Shown here one piece after another: positions 42,385 to 52,490 of a stretch of 64,000 bases of DNA. The notes beneath the pieces are model-generated. The model worked only from the letters and a program-made list of their open reading frames with translations. It was not told the origin of the DNA and made no database searches. The position numbers and the translations under genes are program-made. The stretch is from Pseudomonas fluorescens (GTDB taxonomy: Bacteria > Pseudomonadota > Gammaproteobacteria > Pseudomonadales > Pseudomonadaceae), in assembly GCF_902497875.1 (NCBI RefSeq), contig NZ_CABVHY010000005.1, positions 213,317 through 277,316 on the forward strand, read 5' to 3'. Position 1 is the stretch's first letter. Every line of letters begins with the position of its first letter.

Positions 42385-45132
42385 ATGTCCATGGAAAAAA
42401 CTTCTATGGACTGCGCCACTCCCATCATGACGGTCATGGACCCACGCGGCCTCCATGGCCGCAGCGTTGCTTACTGGCGCTTGCAGCCTGACCAAGTGCC
42501 GCAAACGCGTGTTACGCGCCATGCCTTTGATCCGGCGGGGCGTGAGATTGCCAGTTGGGATCCGCGCTTGTGGGCGGGTATTGTTGCGGGGAAAACCCTC
42601 AAGCCCAATGTGACAACTGTGCGCACCCTGTCTGGTACTGCGCTGTCGACCAATAGCGTTGACGCAGGATGGCATGCGACTTTGCTCGGACAAGCCGGTG
42701 AAGCCTTGAGCGCCTGGGACAGTCGCGGCAGCCAGCGTCACACTGAATACGATCCGCTTCAGCGCCCGGTTGTCATCAGCGAATGGATGGCCGATGAGTC
42801 GCCGCGTGTCGTCGAGCGTTTTACCTATGGTGATGCCAGTGTCGGGTTTTCATCCCATAACCAGTGCGGCCGGGTGGTCCGGCATGACGACCCGGCCGGC
42901 ACCCGACGGTTAGTCGACTACGCGCTGAACGGTCTGCCGCTCGCGGAAGAAAGGCAGTTTCTGAACAATCTGGACCGGCCCGATTGGCCCCTCGACGATC
43001 AGTTGCGTGATGAGTTGCTGGAAGACGGCAAGGGCTTTGTTACGGCCCAGGTCTACACCGCGGCAGGTGAGATGCAGAGCCAGACCGATGCCATGGGAAA
43101 CTTCAGGCTGTTCGCTTATATGCTGTCCGGCGAACTGAAAGAAGCCCGACTGCAACTGGCGAGGAAAGGCGTGCAACCATGTTTGCTGGTCAGCGCTATT
43201 CACTACAACGCCTTCGGCCAGGTCGAAAGCGAAAGCGCCGGCAATGGGGTAAAAACAACTGCTAACTATGCGGACGACGATGGTCGGTTGATTCGACTGC
43301 GGGCCGAGATTCCCGGCGGCAAGGTGCTTCAGGACTTGAGCTACAGCTACGACCCGGTCGGCAATATCCTCAGCATCGAAGATCGGTCTCAGCTAATCCG
43401 CTACTCCAGGAACCAGCGCATCGAGCCGATCAACCGCTACCGCTACGACAGCCTTTATCAGGTGGTTGAAGCCCGTGGCCGGGAAGTCGTAAGACCCAGC
43501 TACGGACTTGCGTTGTCGCTGTTGCAGCCCACGCCGCTGGACCCCAATCAACTGCGCCAGTACACCCAAGCTTTCGCGTATGACCGTGCCGGCAATCTGC
43601 TGACCCGCCAGCACAGCGGTGCCCCGACCTTCAGTATGGCCACCTCTCAAACCAGCAATCGCAGCATGGCGCAGCACGAGGATGGAACCCTGCCCGATGA
43701 GAACGAAATCGCCAACGGCTTCGATGTCAGCGGCAATCAACGGGAGTTGCAACGCGGCCAGACCATGAGCTGGGACGTGCGCAATCAACTGAGCCAAGTG
43801 ACGCTGGTGAAACGCGACGACGGGCCGGATGACCAGGAACGTTACATCTACGACCGTCCCGGCCATCGCCTGCGCAAGGTTCGGCTCACCCAGACAGGCA
43901 GCCGCACTTTGCGCGCGGAAGTACGATATCTGCCGGGGCTGGAAATTCACCGCGATGCGGTAAGCGGTGAGAAGCACCACGTGATCAGCGTCGACGCCGG
44001 ACGCAACCGCGTGCGGGTATTGCACTGGGAAACCCAACCGCCGGAAGGCCTCGGTAATGACCAGCCGCGCTACAGCCTCAGCGACCATTTGGGGTCCAGC
44101 ACGCTGGAGCTGGATAAAAATGCCGGATTGCTCAGCCAGGAAGGTTATTACCCATTCGGTGGCACCGCGTGGTGGGCGGGTTCAAGTGCGACTGTGGCCA
44201 GGTACAAAACGATTCGGTACTCGGGCAAGGAGCGGGATGCGACCGGGCTTTATTATTATGGCTATCGGTATTACGCACCGTGGTTGCAGCGGTGGATGAA
44301 TCCCGATCCAGCAGGTGCTGACTACGGGTTGAATGTGTATGCAATGGTTGAGAATCGCCCCACTACGTTGGTTGATGGTGACGGAAGAGCACCCCGGTCA
44401 TTCAGGGTAAGTGACTTACAAAAAAGATTCGAGCAGCAGGACGAAATCAGCCCGCACTTCCAACGGTTCATCAGGGATAACTTTAAATCCGATTCAAGCG
44501 ATAACCTCCATGAAATAACGTCGACTTACATTGAGCAGGTGGGCGGAGAAAATTATGAGAGCTGGTTTGAAAATGAGTTTCATGAAGAGGTCTGGATTTT
44601 TAAAGAAAACTACAAGACCAAGCCCCCGCAAAGAGGTTCTCAAAAGCCCAAAGAGCCAGAAAGCTTCTATGCCAGTGATGTCGCCAGGTACCAGTATGAG
44701 CAGGTAGCTCACAGACTTGATTTTTTTGGAGTGTTGCCTTCCGTTATCAAGAGAGAAAATGTTATGAACTATGCCGCACTGGCCAATACATGGAACTTGG
44801 CCAGTGATGCGCAACGCAGGATGACTACTTTCTTTACTCAAACGCCTAACGGTAAAAGTACTCTGAGAATCATGGAGGATTTCGGGCTTGAAGCCATAGA
44901 TGTTGAAAGAGTTAAAAATGAATCAGGGACATTTGATTTTCTGGTTCATGTACAACCTCGGCAGAATGCCTCGCTAGCGCAACAGGGTGAGGGCATGGAG
45001 AAAAGAGCGCCTTCTCGGGAACTTGATCATTTGCCTGATGATTCACGTTTTTTTGGTGCGGAGCCCTTGAAGGGCTCGTTTCGTCGAGGATCGATAGATA
45101 TCGAGCGAGGGCGGTATTACTGGCATCTTTAA
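42385..45132 (+). CDS. TccC-like RHS-repeat toxin with a variable C-terminal domain
   Basis: A 915-residue protein of the RHS/YD class, most like the C component of insecticidal Tc toxins. The N-terminal block MTVMDPRGLHGRSVAYWRL, AFDPAGREIASWDPRLW is characteristic of TccC; YD repeats follow, and the core ends with SDHLGSSTLELD, YYPFGGTAWW, RYSGKERDATGLYYYGYRYY (near residue 611) and MNPDPAG...NVYAMVENRPTTLVDGDG. Beyond about residue 670 lies a 245-residue tail with visibly more A+T and no family I recognise, the expected place of the effector released inside the RHS shell. No TcA or TcB gene and no convincing immunity gene is adjacent. The start is uncertain (ATG 42385 or 42391; no clear ribosome site). 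Confidence 0.88.
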   Translation: MSMEKTSMDCATPIMTVMDPRGLHGRSVAYWRLQPDQVPQTRVTRHAFDPAGREIASWDPRLWAGIVAGKTLKPNVTTVRTLSGTALSTNSVDAGWHATLLGQAGEALSAWDSRGSQRHTEYDPLQRPVVISEWMADESPRVVERFTYGDASVGFSSHNQCGRVVRHDDPAGTRRLVDYALNGLPLAEERQFLNNLDRPDWPLDDQLRDELLEDGKGFVTAQVYTAAGEMQSQTDAMGNFRLFAYMLSGELKEARLQLARKGVQPCLLVSAIHYNAFGQVESESAGNGVKTTANYADDDGRLIRLRAEIPGGKVLQDLSYSYDPVGNILSIEDRSQLIRYSRNQRIEPINRYRYDSLYQVVEARGREVVRPSYGLALSLLQPTPLDPNQLRQYTQAFAYDRAGNLLTRQHSGAPTFSMATSQTSNRSMAQHEDGTLPDENEIANGFDVSGNQRELQRGQTMSWDVRNQLSQVTLVKRDDGPDDQERYIYDRPGHRLRKVRLTQTGSRTLRAEVRYLPGLEIHRDAVSGEKHHVISVDAGRNRVRVLHWETQPPEGLGNDQPRYSLSDHLGSSTLELDKNAGLLSQEGYYPFGGTAWWAGSSATVARYKTIRYSGKERDATGLYYYGYRYYAPWLQRWMNPDPAGADYGLNVYAMVENRPTTLVDGDGRAPRSFRVSDLQKRFEQQDEISPHFQRFIRDNFKSDSSDNLHEITSTYIEQVGGENYESWFENEFHEEVWIFKENYKTKPPQRGSQKPKEPESFYASDVARYQYEQVAHRLDFFGVLPSVIKRENVMNYAALANTWNLASDAQRRMTTFFTQTPNGKSTLRIMEDFGLEAIDVERVKNESGTFDFLVHVQPRQNASLAQQGEGMEKRAPSRELDHLPDDSRFFGAEPLKGSFRRGSIDIERGRYYWHL

Positions 45133-45264
45133 GAGATGTTTGAAACAGCGCGCAAGGCGCACTCCGCTAAACGACGCGGTCGTCAAGTCAGGCACTGCGG
45201 TTTAGCAGACTAACCGTGGTGGCATGATTGGCGGCTGCTTCGTCCGAACGCGCCCCGAACCGAA

Positions 45265-45303
45265 CGCAGCCTTCGGCAGCTGCTACGGGGAATGTATGGG
45301 GCA
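45265..45303. repeat. Degenerate REP unit of the pepN-array family
   Basis: AACGCAGCC, TTCGGCAGCTGCTACGGGG follows the pattern ATCGCAGCC, TGCGGCAGCTCCTACGGGG of the array at 19026, with several substitutions. It lies in the 184-bp gap between the RHS and batD stops, which otherwise shows nothing recognisable. Confidence 0.45.
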
Positions 45304-45316
45304 AGTATCCTGTCCA

Positions 45317-46954
45317 CTACTTCGGATACAGCGGCGGCAGGCTGCTGTCGCCGGTCGGGTCCTGGGCGCGTTCGGTGATCGGGATGGCGCGGATCACCCG
45401 CCACAATTCCTCGCCTTGCCAGTGTTGACCGGTTTCGCTGTAGAGCGCGCCGTTCAGGCCGTCCAGGGCATCGGACAGCGGCACATAGCGCGCGGCCATG
45501 TCGGCCAGGGTTTCCGGTTGCTGGCGGGCCCAGGCATCCAGGGCCTGGCGGGTCGCTTGCGGGTCGTTGGCCTGGCTCGCGCGCTTGATGTCGTCGAGCA
45601 GGGTCCTTGGGCTGGGGCCAGTCTGTGCGGCACGCAGGATCGCCGGCTGCCAACGGGCGCGCCACCATAGGCCGAAGCCGAGCAGGGTGGTGCAGGCCAG
45701 AATTAGCGTGCTGAGCTGCCACGGCCAGAGAGTGGTGTTGCCAGCCGCTGAAGTCGCCGAGGTGCCGGCCGGGGTGTCGACTATCAGGCTTGGGTTGGTC
45801 GCGACTTGCAGGGTCCGGGCCGGCAGGCTGCTGCGTTCCAGGTGATCCTCAAAAGTGTTCCACCAGACCACTTCCACCGCGGGCAGCTCGATCGGGCCGC
45901 TGCGGTTAGGCACCAGGGCTTCGCGATCTTCGCGACTGCCGATCAGCCCGCGGTCGCTGCTCTGGTTGCTCAGTACCGGCTGGTCCGGGTAACGGCGCAA
46001 ACCGTTGACGTCGGTGGCGGGCAGGGGCGGCAGTTGTGAGCTGGACAGACCTTCGGCCTTGAGGGTCAGGCTGCGGGTCAGGGAGTCGCCGACCTGGCTG
46101 TGATCCGGCTCCGGGCTCCAGCTTTCGCTCAGGCTCAGGCTGCGTGCCGGCAGCCAAGGAGTGTCGGCCGGGTAGTCGGCGGGTTTGGCCTTGACCGTCA
46201 GCGGGATCTCGGCGGAGCTGACGCGCATCAGCTTGCCCTGTTTCGGGCTGAAAGGTGCCGGCCCCTGGAGCGGTTGGGAGTCGACCAGGGTGGCGCTGAA
46301 CATCTGTGACGGGATTTTCAGCTCGCCGCTGTGCTGCGCATAGATGGCGTAACGCAGTTCGATCACGCCATGGCGCAGGCCGTTGATGACTTTTTCGTAG
46401 GTGCGCGACTCTCCCAGCTGTTCGACACGCGCATCGGGAATCTGCAAGGGCGTCAGGCTGCTGTCGTCATACAACGACACCGAGTGATAGATGCGCACGG
46501 TCAGGACCGCTTGCGCCTGCACGTAAACGCTCTCCTGGTCGAGGCTGGCATCGATGAAGACCGGTGCCAGCTTGTTCACGCTGTCCTGGCCTTGGCTTTC
46601 GAGCACTTGCAGGCTGATCGGCTGGCTTTTGATATCGCCCAGTTGCAACGGCGGGATCTCCACAGTGCCGCTTTGTCTGGGCAGCAGGGTGATGATCCAG
46701 CGGGTGGTGGCATGGCTCTCGCCGTTCAACGTGTTGAGTTGGTTGATCTGACGGGTGCCGCGTACTTCGAACAGCGCATCCAGTGGGCTCAGGTCCGGTT
46801 TGCCGAACAGCGTGACGTCGTTGGATTCGAGAGTCAGTTCGACCGTTTCGCCGGAGTTCAGGCGGCTGCGATCCACGCTGGCGACCAGCCCTGCAGCCTG
46901 GGCCTGACAGGTCCAGAGCAGGAGCGCGAGCAAGAGTGCGGTGAAGCGGGTCAT
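45317..46954 (-). CDS. batD: BatD family membrane protein
   Basis: A 545-residue protein with a signal peptide (MTRFTALLLALLLWTCQAQA), a long beta-rich extracytoplasmic region starting VDRSRLNSGETVELTLESND, and a transmembrane helix LWPWQLSTLILACTTLLGFGLWW near residue 425 followed by a cytoplasmic tail. This is the BatD plan; Bat proteins form a membrane complex with the MoxR ATPase and are linked to aerotolerance or envelope stress in several bacteria. It is the last gene of the six-gene operon and overlaps the preceding gene by ATGA. A second copy of part of its 3' end is found at 42301. Confidence 0.88.
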   Translation of the reverse strand: MTRFTALLLALLLWTCQAQAAGLVASVDRSRLNSGETVELTLESNDVTLFGKPDLSPLDALFEVRGTRQINQLNTLNGESHATTRWIITLLPRQSGTVEIPPLQLGDIKSQPISLQVLESQGQDSVNKLAPVFIDASLDQESVYVQAQAVLTVRIYHSVSLYDDSSLTPLQIPDARVEQLGESRTYEKVINGLRHGVIELRYAIYAQHSGELKIPSQMFSATLVDSQPLQGPAPFSPKQGKLMRVSSAEIPLTVKAKPADYPADTPWLPARSLSLSESWSPEPDHSQVGDSLTRSLTLKAEGLSSSQLPPLPATDVNGLRRYPDQPVLSNQSSDRGLIGSREDREALVPNRSGPIELPAVEVVWWNTFEDHLERSSLPARTLQVATNPSLIVDTPAGTSATSAAGNTTLWPWQLSTLILACTTLLGFGLWWRARWQPAILRAAQTGPSPRTLLDDIKRASQANDPQATRQALDAWARQQPETLADMAARYVPLSDALDGLNGALYSETGQHWQGEELWRVIRAIPITERAQDPTGDSSLPPLYPK

Positions 46955-48690
46955 CGAGTTTTTCCCTGATCCTGATGTTGTTGCTGTTCGTACCAGAATT
47001 TGCGCCTGAGCAGTTCACCCGGGTCATCCGGAATCTGCCGCAGCCATTGTTCAAGTGCCTGTCGACGCTCGCTGTCGATGCGGCCGTCGGCGGGCCTGAG
47101 GGGCGGCGTGGTGGTCTGTTCGTCAGCCAGTTCGCTGCCCGGTACTTCATTATTGCCCGGTTGTGGCGTGCCCTGTGCCTGAGGATCGCTGTCCGCCGAG
47201 GGGTTCTGCTTGCCGTTTTTCTGTTTGTCAGCGGTCGAAGGTTGAGTGGCAGCGTCCAATGGCGGCGGCTGGGTGGCTGCTTCGGCGTCCGTGTCCTCGG
47301 TCTTTTCCGGCTCGTTTTGCGTCGTTGTTTGTTGTTGTTTCAGCAGGGTTTCCACCAAGGCTTTGTTTATCAGCGCGGGGCGTAAATCCGGTTGCAGCTC
47401 CAGTGCCTGTTCGTAGGCATCCAGTGCGGCCTCCAGTTCAGCGCTTTTGGCCAGGGCATTGCCACGATTGTAGTGGGCGTGGGCATCACTGCCTTGGGCG
47501 AAGCGCTGAACGGCAGCGGTGTAATTGCCGGCTTCATAGAGCGCAACGCCTTGCCATTGCGGGTCTTCGAAGAGCCTGGCGGCTTCGGCGGGGCGTTTTT
47601 GCTTGAGCAGATGCAGGCCCTGCTGATCCGGGCGCAGCCACAGATCGGTGAACTCGAAGGCGTAGCTCGGTTGCGGCAGCATGAACAGCAATGGCAGGCA
47701 AAACAGCCAGCCCCGGCGCCCGGCACAGGCGGCGAGCAGCAGTAACGGCAGCAACAGCCAGTAACCCTGATCGGCCCAGGTATCCAGGCGCAGGGTCTGG
47801 CCGTCATCGCGCACGCTGCGTGGGCCGTCGAGCAGACCAAGGCCGCGCAGATCGTTATCATCCAGTCGTGCCTGGCGGTAGCGCCCGCCCAGCTCATTGG
47901 CAAAGGCTTTGAGGCTCGGCCCGTCCAGGCGCGAGACGAGAATTGCGCCTTGGGCATCCTTGAGGAAACTGCCATCTTCCTCCGCCACCGGCGCCCCTTC
48001 GCGGCTACCGATGCCGAGCATCAACAGCTGAGGCGCCTGGCCACTGAGGGCCTGACGAATCCCTTGGCGCTCCTGCTCGGTAAGCGATGAACCGATCAGC
48101 AGTATCCGGCCCTGGCCGAGCGCGCCGCGCTCCAGCAGGGTCAGGGCTTTCTTCACCGCCAGGTCGGCGCGATGGCCCCCCTCAGGCATGATCGAGGGTT
48201 TCAGCGCTTCCAGCAGGTTATGGCTGGTGGCCAGGTCATCCGACAGCGGCACCAGGGTGTGGGCGCTGCCGGCGTAGACGATAATTGCGGTCTGCGCATC
48301 GCTGCGGTTCTGCAACAGGTCCAACAGCTTGCGCCGAGCTTGCTCCAGGCGGTCCGGCGCAACATCCGTGGCGAGCATTTCCGGGGTCAGTTCCAGCAGC
48401 ACCACCAGCGGATCGGCGGACTTCTGGCTGGTCTGTTCAACCCGCTGCCAGCTCGGGCCGAGCAGGGCCAGAACGGCCAGGACCCAAGCGAGGCCGAGGG
48501 CGACCCAGGGCAACTTGCTTTCGCGACCGCTGCCGCCGCTGAGCAAGGCGGCGTGAAAGGCCGGGGGCAGGATCATCTGCCAGCGGCCGGCGCGCTTTTG
48601 CCGATGCCAGAGTTGCCAGAGCAACCAACCCAGCAGCGGTAACAGCAGCAACCACCAGGGACGGAACCAGTGCGGCCAGAGGGCGATCAT
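46951..48690 (-). CDS. BatB/BatC-like VWA and TPR membrane protein
   Basis: A 579-residue fusion: two N-terminal membrane helices (WWLLLLPLLGWLLWQLW and WVALGLAWVLAVLALLG), a von Willebrand A domain from about residue 85, a third helix region near 310-340 (YWLLLPLLLLAAC), then TPR-like repeats (LYEAGNYTAAVQRFAQGSDAHAHYNRGNALAKSAELEAALDAYEQAL) and a Gln/Thr/Asp-rich tail. It thus joins BatB and BatC functions. The metal-binding MIDAS site, normally D-x-S-x-S, reads ELTPEM here (LVVLLELTPEMLATD), so metal-dependent ligand binding is probably lost. Overlaps both neighbours by 4 bp. Confidence 0.88.
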   Translation of the reverse strand: MIALWPHWFRPWWLLLLPLLGWLLWQLWHRQKRAGRWQMILPPAFHAALLSGGSGRESKLPWVALGLAWVLAVLALLGPSWQRVEQTSQKSADPLVVLLELTPEMLATDVAPDRLEQARRKLLDLLQNRSDAQTAIIVYAGSAHTLVPLSDDLATSHNLLEALKPSIMPEGGHRADLAVKKALTLLERGALGQGRILLIGSSLTEQERQGIRQALSGQAPQLLMLGIGSREGAPVAEEDGSFLKDAQGAILVSRLDGPSLKAFANELGGRYRQARLDDNDLRGLGLLDGPRSVRDDGQTLRLDTWADQGYWLLLPLLLLAACAGRRGWLFCLPLLFMLPQPSYAFEFTDLWLRPDQQGLHLLKQKRPAEAARLFEDPQWQGVALYEAGNYTAAVQRFAQGSDAHAHYNRGNALAKSAELEAALDAYEQALELQPDLRPALINKALVETLLKQQQTTTQNEPEKTEDTDAEAATQPPPLDAATQPSTADKQKNGKQNPSADSDPQAQGTPQPGNNEVPGSELADEQTTTPPLRPADGRIDSERRQALEQWLRQIPDDPGELLRRKFWYEQQQHQDQGKTR

Positions 48691-49760
48691 TTGCGCCTCC
48701 GCAGGCGCAGGCGTTTGAGCCGCTGGCGCCAGTCAGGGTGTTGTTGCAGGAAGTGCTCCCTGGTGAAAAAACGCTGCAGCGGGTTGTCCGGCCAGCGCTC
48801 GCGCACCACCAACAACATGCTCAGCAGTAACGCCCCAGCCAGCGGCCAGTGGTACAGCGCCTGGGCGGGGCGGGCCTGGGTGGGTTGTTGGGTAACCGGT
48901 TCAAGCTGGTCGAGTGTTTCCTTGATCGCCTGCAGTTCTTCGCCATTGCGGGCGCGGAAGTAGCGCCCACCAGTCACTTCGGCAATTTCCTTCAAGGCCG
49001 GTTCGTCGAGGTCCAGGCTCGGATTCACTCCGAGAAAACCCAGCGTGCCGCTATCCGGGTCGGCACCGATGCCGATCGGGTAAATGGTCACGCCTTCTTC
49101 GGCGGCCAATCGCGCAGCGGTGATCGGGTCGATCTCGCCGCCATTGTTCGCGCCGTCGGTGACTAGAATCAGCACCCGGCTTTGTGCCGGGCGTTGACGC
49201 AAGCGTTTAAGGGCCAGGCCGATGGCGTCGCCGATAGCGGTGTTCTTGCCGGCGATGCCGATCCGCGCTTCATCGAGCCAGATGCGCACGGTGCGGCGGT
49301 CAAAGGTCAGCGGTGCCTGCAGATAAGCCTGGCTGCCGAAAAGGATCAGACCGACGCGATCGCCTTCGCGGCCTTCGAGAAAGTCCCCCAGCAGGTGCTT
49401 GACCAGCGTCAGGCGGCTGACGTCCTCGTCTTGTAATTGCATGTCGGGAAAATCCATGGAGCCGGACACATCCACCGCCACCAACAAGTCGCGGCCGCTG
49501 GCGGCAACCGGCAAGGGCTCGCCCAGCCACTGTGGGCGTGCGCAAGCGATCAACAGCAGCAGCCAGAGCAGAAAAAACGGCGCTTGCTGGCGCCAGGCCG
49601 GTAGATTGGCCCGGGCGCGACGCCGGGCCAGGCCCTCGAGGTCGGCGAGAAAGCTGACTTTCAGTGCCGGCTCGCCACTGTCGGCTGCCGGCAGCAGCAC
49701 CCGCAACAACCAGGGCAGTGGCAGCAGGGCGAAGATCCATGGCCAGGCGAACTCAAACAT
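48687..49760 (-). CDS. BatA-like VWA-domain membrane protein
   Basis: A 357-residue protein with N-terminal membrane segments (WPWIFALLPLPWLLRVLLPA and FFLLWLLLLIACA), a von Willebrand A domain with an intact MIDAS motif in LLVAVDVSGSMDFPDMQ near residues 90-106 and the later T and D positions (GKNTAIGDAIGLAL, LVTDGANNGG), and a C-terminal helix (GALLLSMLLVV). This is the BatA arrangement; by family it acts in the membrane with MoxR and the other Bat proteins. Overlaps DUF4381 by 8 bp and the next VWA gene by 4 bp. Confidence 0.92.
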   Translation of the reverse strand: MFEFAWPWIFALLPLPWLLRVLLPAADSGEPALKVSFLADLEGLARRRARANLPAWRQQAPFFLLWLLLLIACARPQWLGEPLPVAASGRDLLVAVDVSGSMDFPDMQLQDEDVSRLTLVKHLLGDFLEGREGDRVGLILFGSQAYLQAPLTFDRRTVRIWLDEARIGIAGKNTAIGDAIGLALKRLRQRPAQSRVLILVTDGANNGGEIDPITAARLAAEEGVTIYPIGIGADPDSGTLGFLGVNPSLDLDEPALKEIAEVTGGRYFRARNGEELQAIKETLDQLEPVTQQPTQARPAQALYHWPLAGALLLSMLLVVRERWPDNPLQRFFTREHFLQQHPDWRQRLKRLRLRRRK

Positions 49761-50247
49761 GCTTGCGTATCCAGGTGTCGACCGCTTGGGTCAGGCCGGC
49801 GATGGCTTTGTCATCGAGTTTGCATTCGGGTTTGTAGGCACCCTCGACCAACACCATCCAGCGGGTCAGGCCGGCAGCCGGGCAACGGTTGTCGAGAAAG
49901 GCCAGCCATTTGCGACCATTGAGGGTATGGCTCTGGCTGTAGGGGTAATCGTTGCGGCACAGGCGCTTGAGCAGACCATTGAGTTGTTGCAGCCAGGCAC
50001 CCGCGGGCGCGCCGTCATAGGGTTTAGGCATCAGGGCCAACTCAGCCAGGGCTGCCACACGCAAAGGATCAAGTGGTTGCTCGGCACGGGCCGGGGGACG
50101 TTTGCCCGGTAAAAAACGCCGCAGTTGCCAAACACCGAAACCCAACAGCGGCAGGAGGATCAATAGCAGCCACCATCCCGGCGCAGGCGGCCAGAAGCCA
50201 ATCGGCGGCGGGGAGATCAAGGGTTGCAATTGGTCGAGGCTGCTCAT
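49753..50247 (-). CDS. DUF4381 family membrane protein
   Basis: A 164-residue protein with a single membrane helix early on (WWLLLILLPLLGFGVWQL, about residues 25-42), a short basic region and a cytoplasmic helical domain with LNGLLKRLCRNDYPYSQSHTLNGRKWLAFLDN. It is the standard small membrane partner between the DUF58 and VWA genes in moxR/bat operons. Start and stop both overlap the neighbouring genes. Confidence 0.88.
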   Translation of the reverse strand: MSSLDQLQPLISPPPIGFWPPAPGWWLLLILLPLLGFGVWQLRRFLPGKRPPARAEQPLDPLRVAALAELALMPKPYDGAPAGAWLQQLNGLLKRLCRNDYPYSQSHTLNGRKWLAFLDNRCPAAGLTRWMVLVEGAYKPECKLDDKAIAGLTQAVDTWIRKHV

Positions 50248-51182
50248 CGGGTTTTCCCCGGACGCTGCGGATTGAGGTAATCACGCAGCTGGTCGACCAT
50301 CTCGCTCTGGGTGCTCAAGGGCATCAACGGCACCCGCAGTTTTTGCGCGAGCAACGCCCAGTGAGCAATGCGCGCTTCGCCCTGGGCGCGATAGGCCTGG
50401 CGCAACTCGTAGTTCAGTGTATCCAGTTCCAGCTGCGCGCCACGCTCGGCGAAACGCAGCAGCCCGGCGGCGGGCAGGGCATGGTCCAGCGGGTCGGACA
50501 ACGGCAGCAACAGCAGGTCGCAATGCCGTGACAGCAGACTCAGTTGTTGCTCGACGCCATCGGCCAGGGCGCGCTCATCGCAGATCACGATCACCAGACT
50601 GCCCGGTCGCAATACTTCCCGGGCGCGACGCAGGGCGATACCGAAGGCATCGCGGTTCGGCTCGATTTCGCTGTGCAGCGACTGGTTGACCCGCACCAGA
50701 CGGTTGAGCAGTTGCAGCAGGCTTTGCTTGCTGCGTCGTGGCTTGATTTCGTAGTGCTCGTTGTCGCCGAACACCAGTCCGCCGACCCGGTCGTTATGAC
50801 CCAGTGCCGCCCAGCCGATCAGGGCCGCGGCCTGGGCGGCGAGCACCGACTTGAACATCAGGCCGGAGCTGAAAAACAGCCGGCGGCTCTGTTCGACCAT
50901 GATGAAGATCGGCCGTTCGCGCTCTTCATGGAACAGCTTGGTGTGCGGCTCCTGGGTCCGCGCGGTGACGCGCCAGTCGATGGTCCGCACGTCGTCGCCA
51001 GCCTGGTAGACCCGCACCTGGTCGAAGTCCACTCCGCGTCCGCGCAGTTTCGAGTGGTGCAGGCCGATCAGCGGGCTGCGCTGGCTCGGCGTGGAGAACA
51101 GCTGCACTTCGCGCACGCGATGACGCATCTCGATGAGCTCGGCGAGGCTGACGCGGATGCCGGGTTCCAGGTTGACGTTCAT
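50244..51182 (-). CDS. DUF58 domain-containing protein
   Basis: A 312-residue cytoplasmic protein of the DUF58 family, a VWA-like fold always linked with MoxR ATPases. The hallmark is LRGRGVDFDQVRVYQAGDDVRTIDWRVTART near residues 45-75, then LFHEERERPIFIMVEQSRRLFF, the VWA-like strand. ATG 51182 (MNVNLEPGIRVSL) lies 5 bp after the moxR stop; a TTG at 51191 overlapping that stop is possible. Known role is only as part of MoxR-dependent assembly or metal-insertion systems. Confidence 0.9.
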   Translation of the reverse strand: MNVNLEPGIRVSLAELIEMRHRVREVQLFSTPSQRSPLIGLHHSKLRGRGVDFDQVRVYQAGDDVRTIDWRVTARTQEPHTKLFHEERERPIFIMVEQSRRLFFSSGLMFKSVLAAQAAALIGWAALGHNDRVGGLVFGDNEHYEIKPRRSKQSLLQLLNRLVRVNQSLHSEIEPNRDAFGIALRRAREVLRPGSLVIVICDERALADGVEQQLSLLSRHCDLLLLPLSDPLDHALPAAGLLRFAERGAQLELDTLNYELRQAYRAQGEARIAHWALLAQKLRVPLMPLSTQSEMVDQLRDYLNPQRPGKTR

Positions 51183-51187
51183 CGGGG

Positions 51188-52147
<960 letters not shown>

Positions 52148-52253
52148 CGATGACTGTTCCTGGAAAGGGTGAGCAAAGACGTTCGAATAACGCCAGGGCT
52201 GGGGGCGTTACTTTAATCCATAGCAGGGGGGGACGACTAACGGCGATCAGGGG

Positions 52254-52490
52254 TTTTTCGGCATTTGTGCGGGGTGTTTTGTGAAATTGAAGGTTTTTTT
52301 GCATGGGGGGGAAGGAAATGCTGCTCTTGCGGCCGTCATCACGGTAGGAGCTGCCGCAGGCTGCGATCTTTTGATCTTGCTCTTCGGCTTCCCCTAAACC
52401 GCCAAAAGATCGCAGGCTGCGCCAGCTCGCCGACCGTGTGGTACGTGATTGATCGGGTGTAGGCCTCCCCCCGAAGCGAGCCTGCTCGCG
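52254..52490. repeat. Left copy of a ~240-bp direct repeat flanking the YcaO cassette
   Basis: Runs from TTTTTCGGCATTTGTG to GCGAGCCTGCTCGCG and matches 56003-56244 in the same orientation; in the 108-bp centre I count about five differences. It contains a REP hairpin of the pepN-array family at 52344-52428 (GTAGGAGCTGCCGCAGGC ... GCGCCAGCTC), whose final CTAC is deleted in this copy. It lies between moxR and the ABC gene, and the gap holds no gene. Confidence 0.92.

Noticed and set aside
45133..45316. Search for an immunity gene after the RHS toxin
   Set aside because: No open frame with start and ribosome site on either strand; only a degenerate REP unit is visible.
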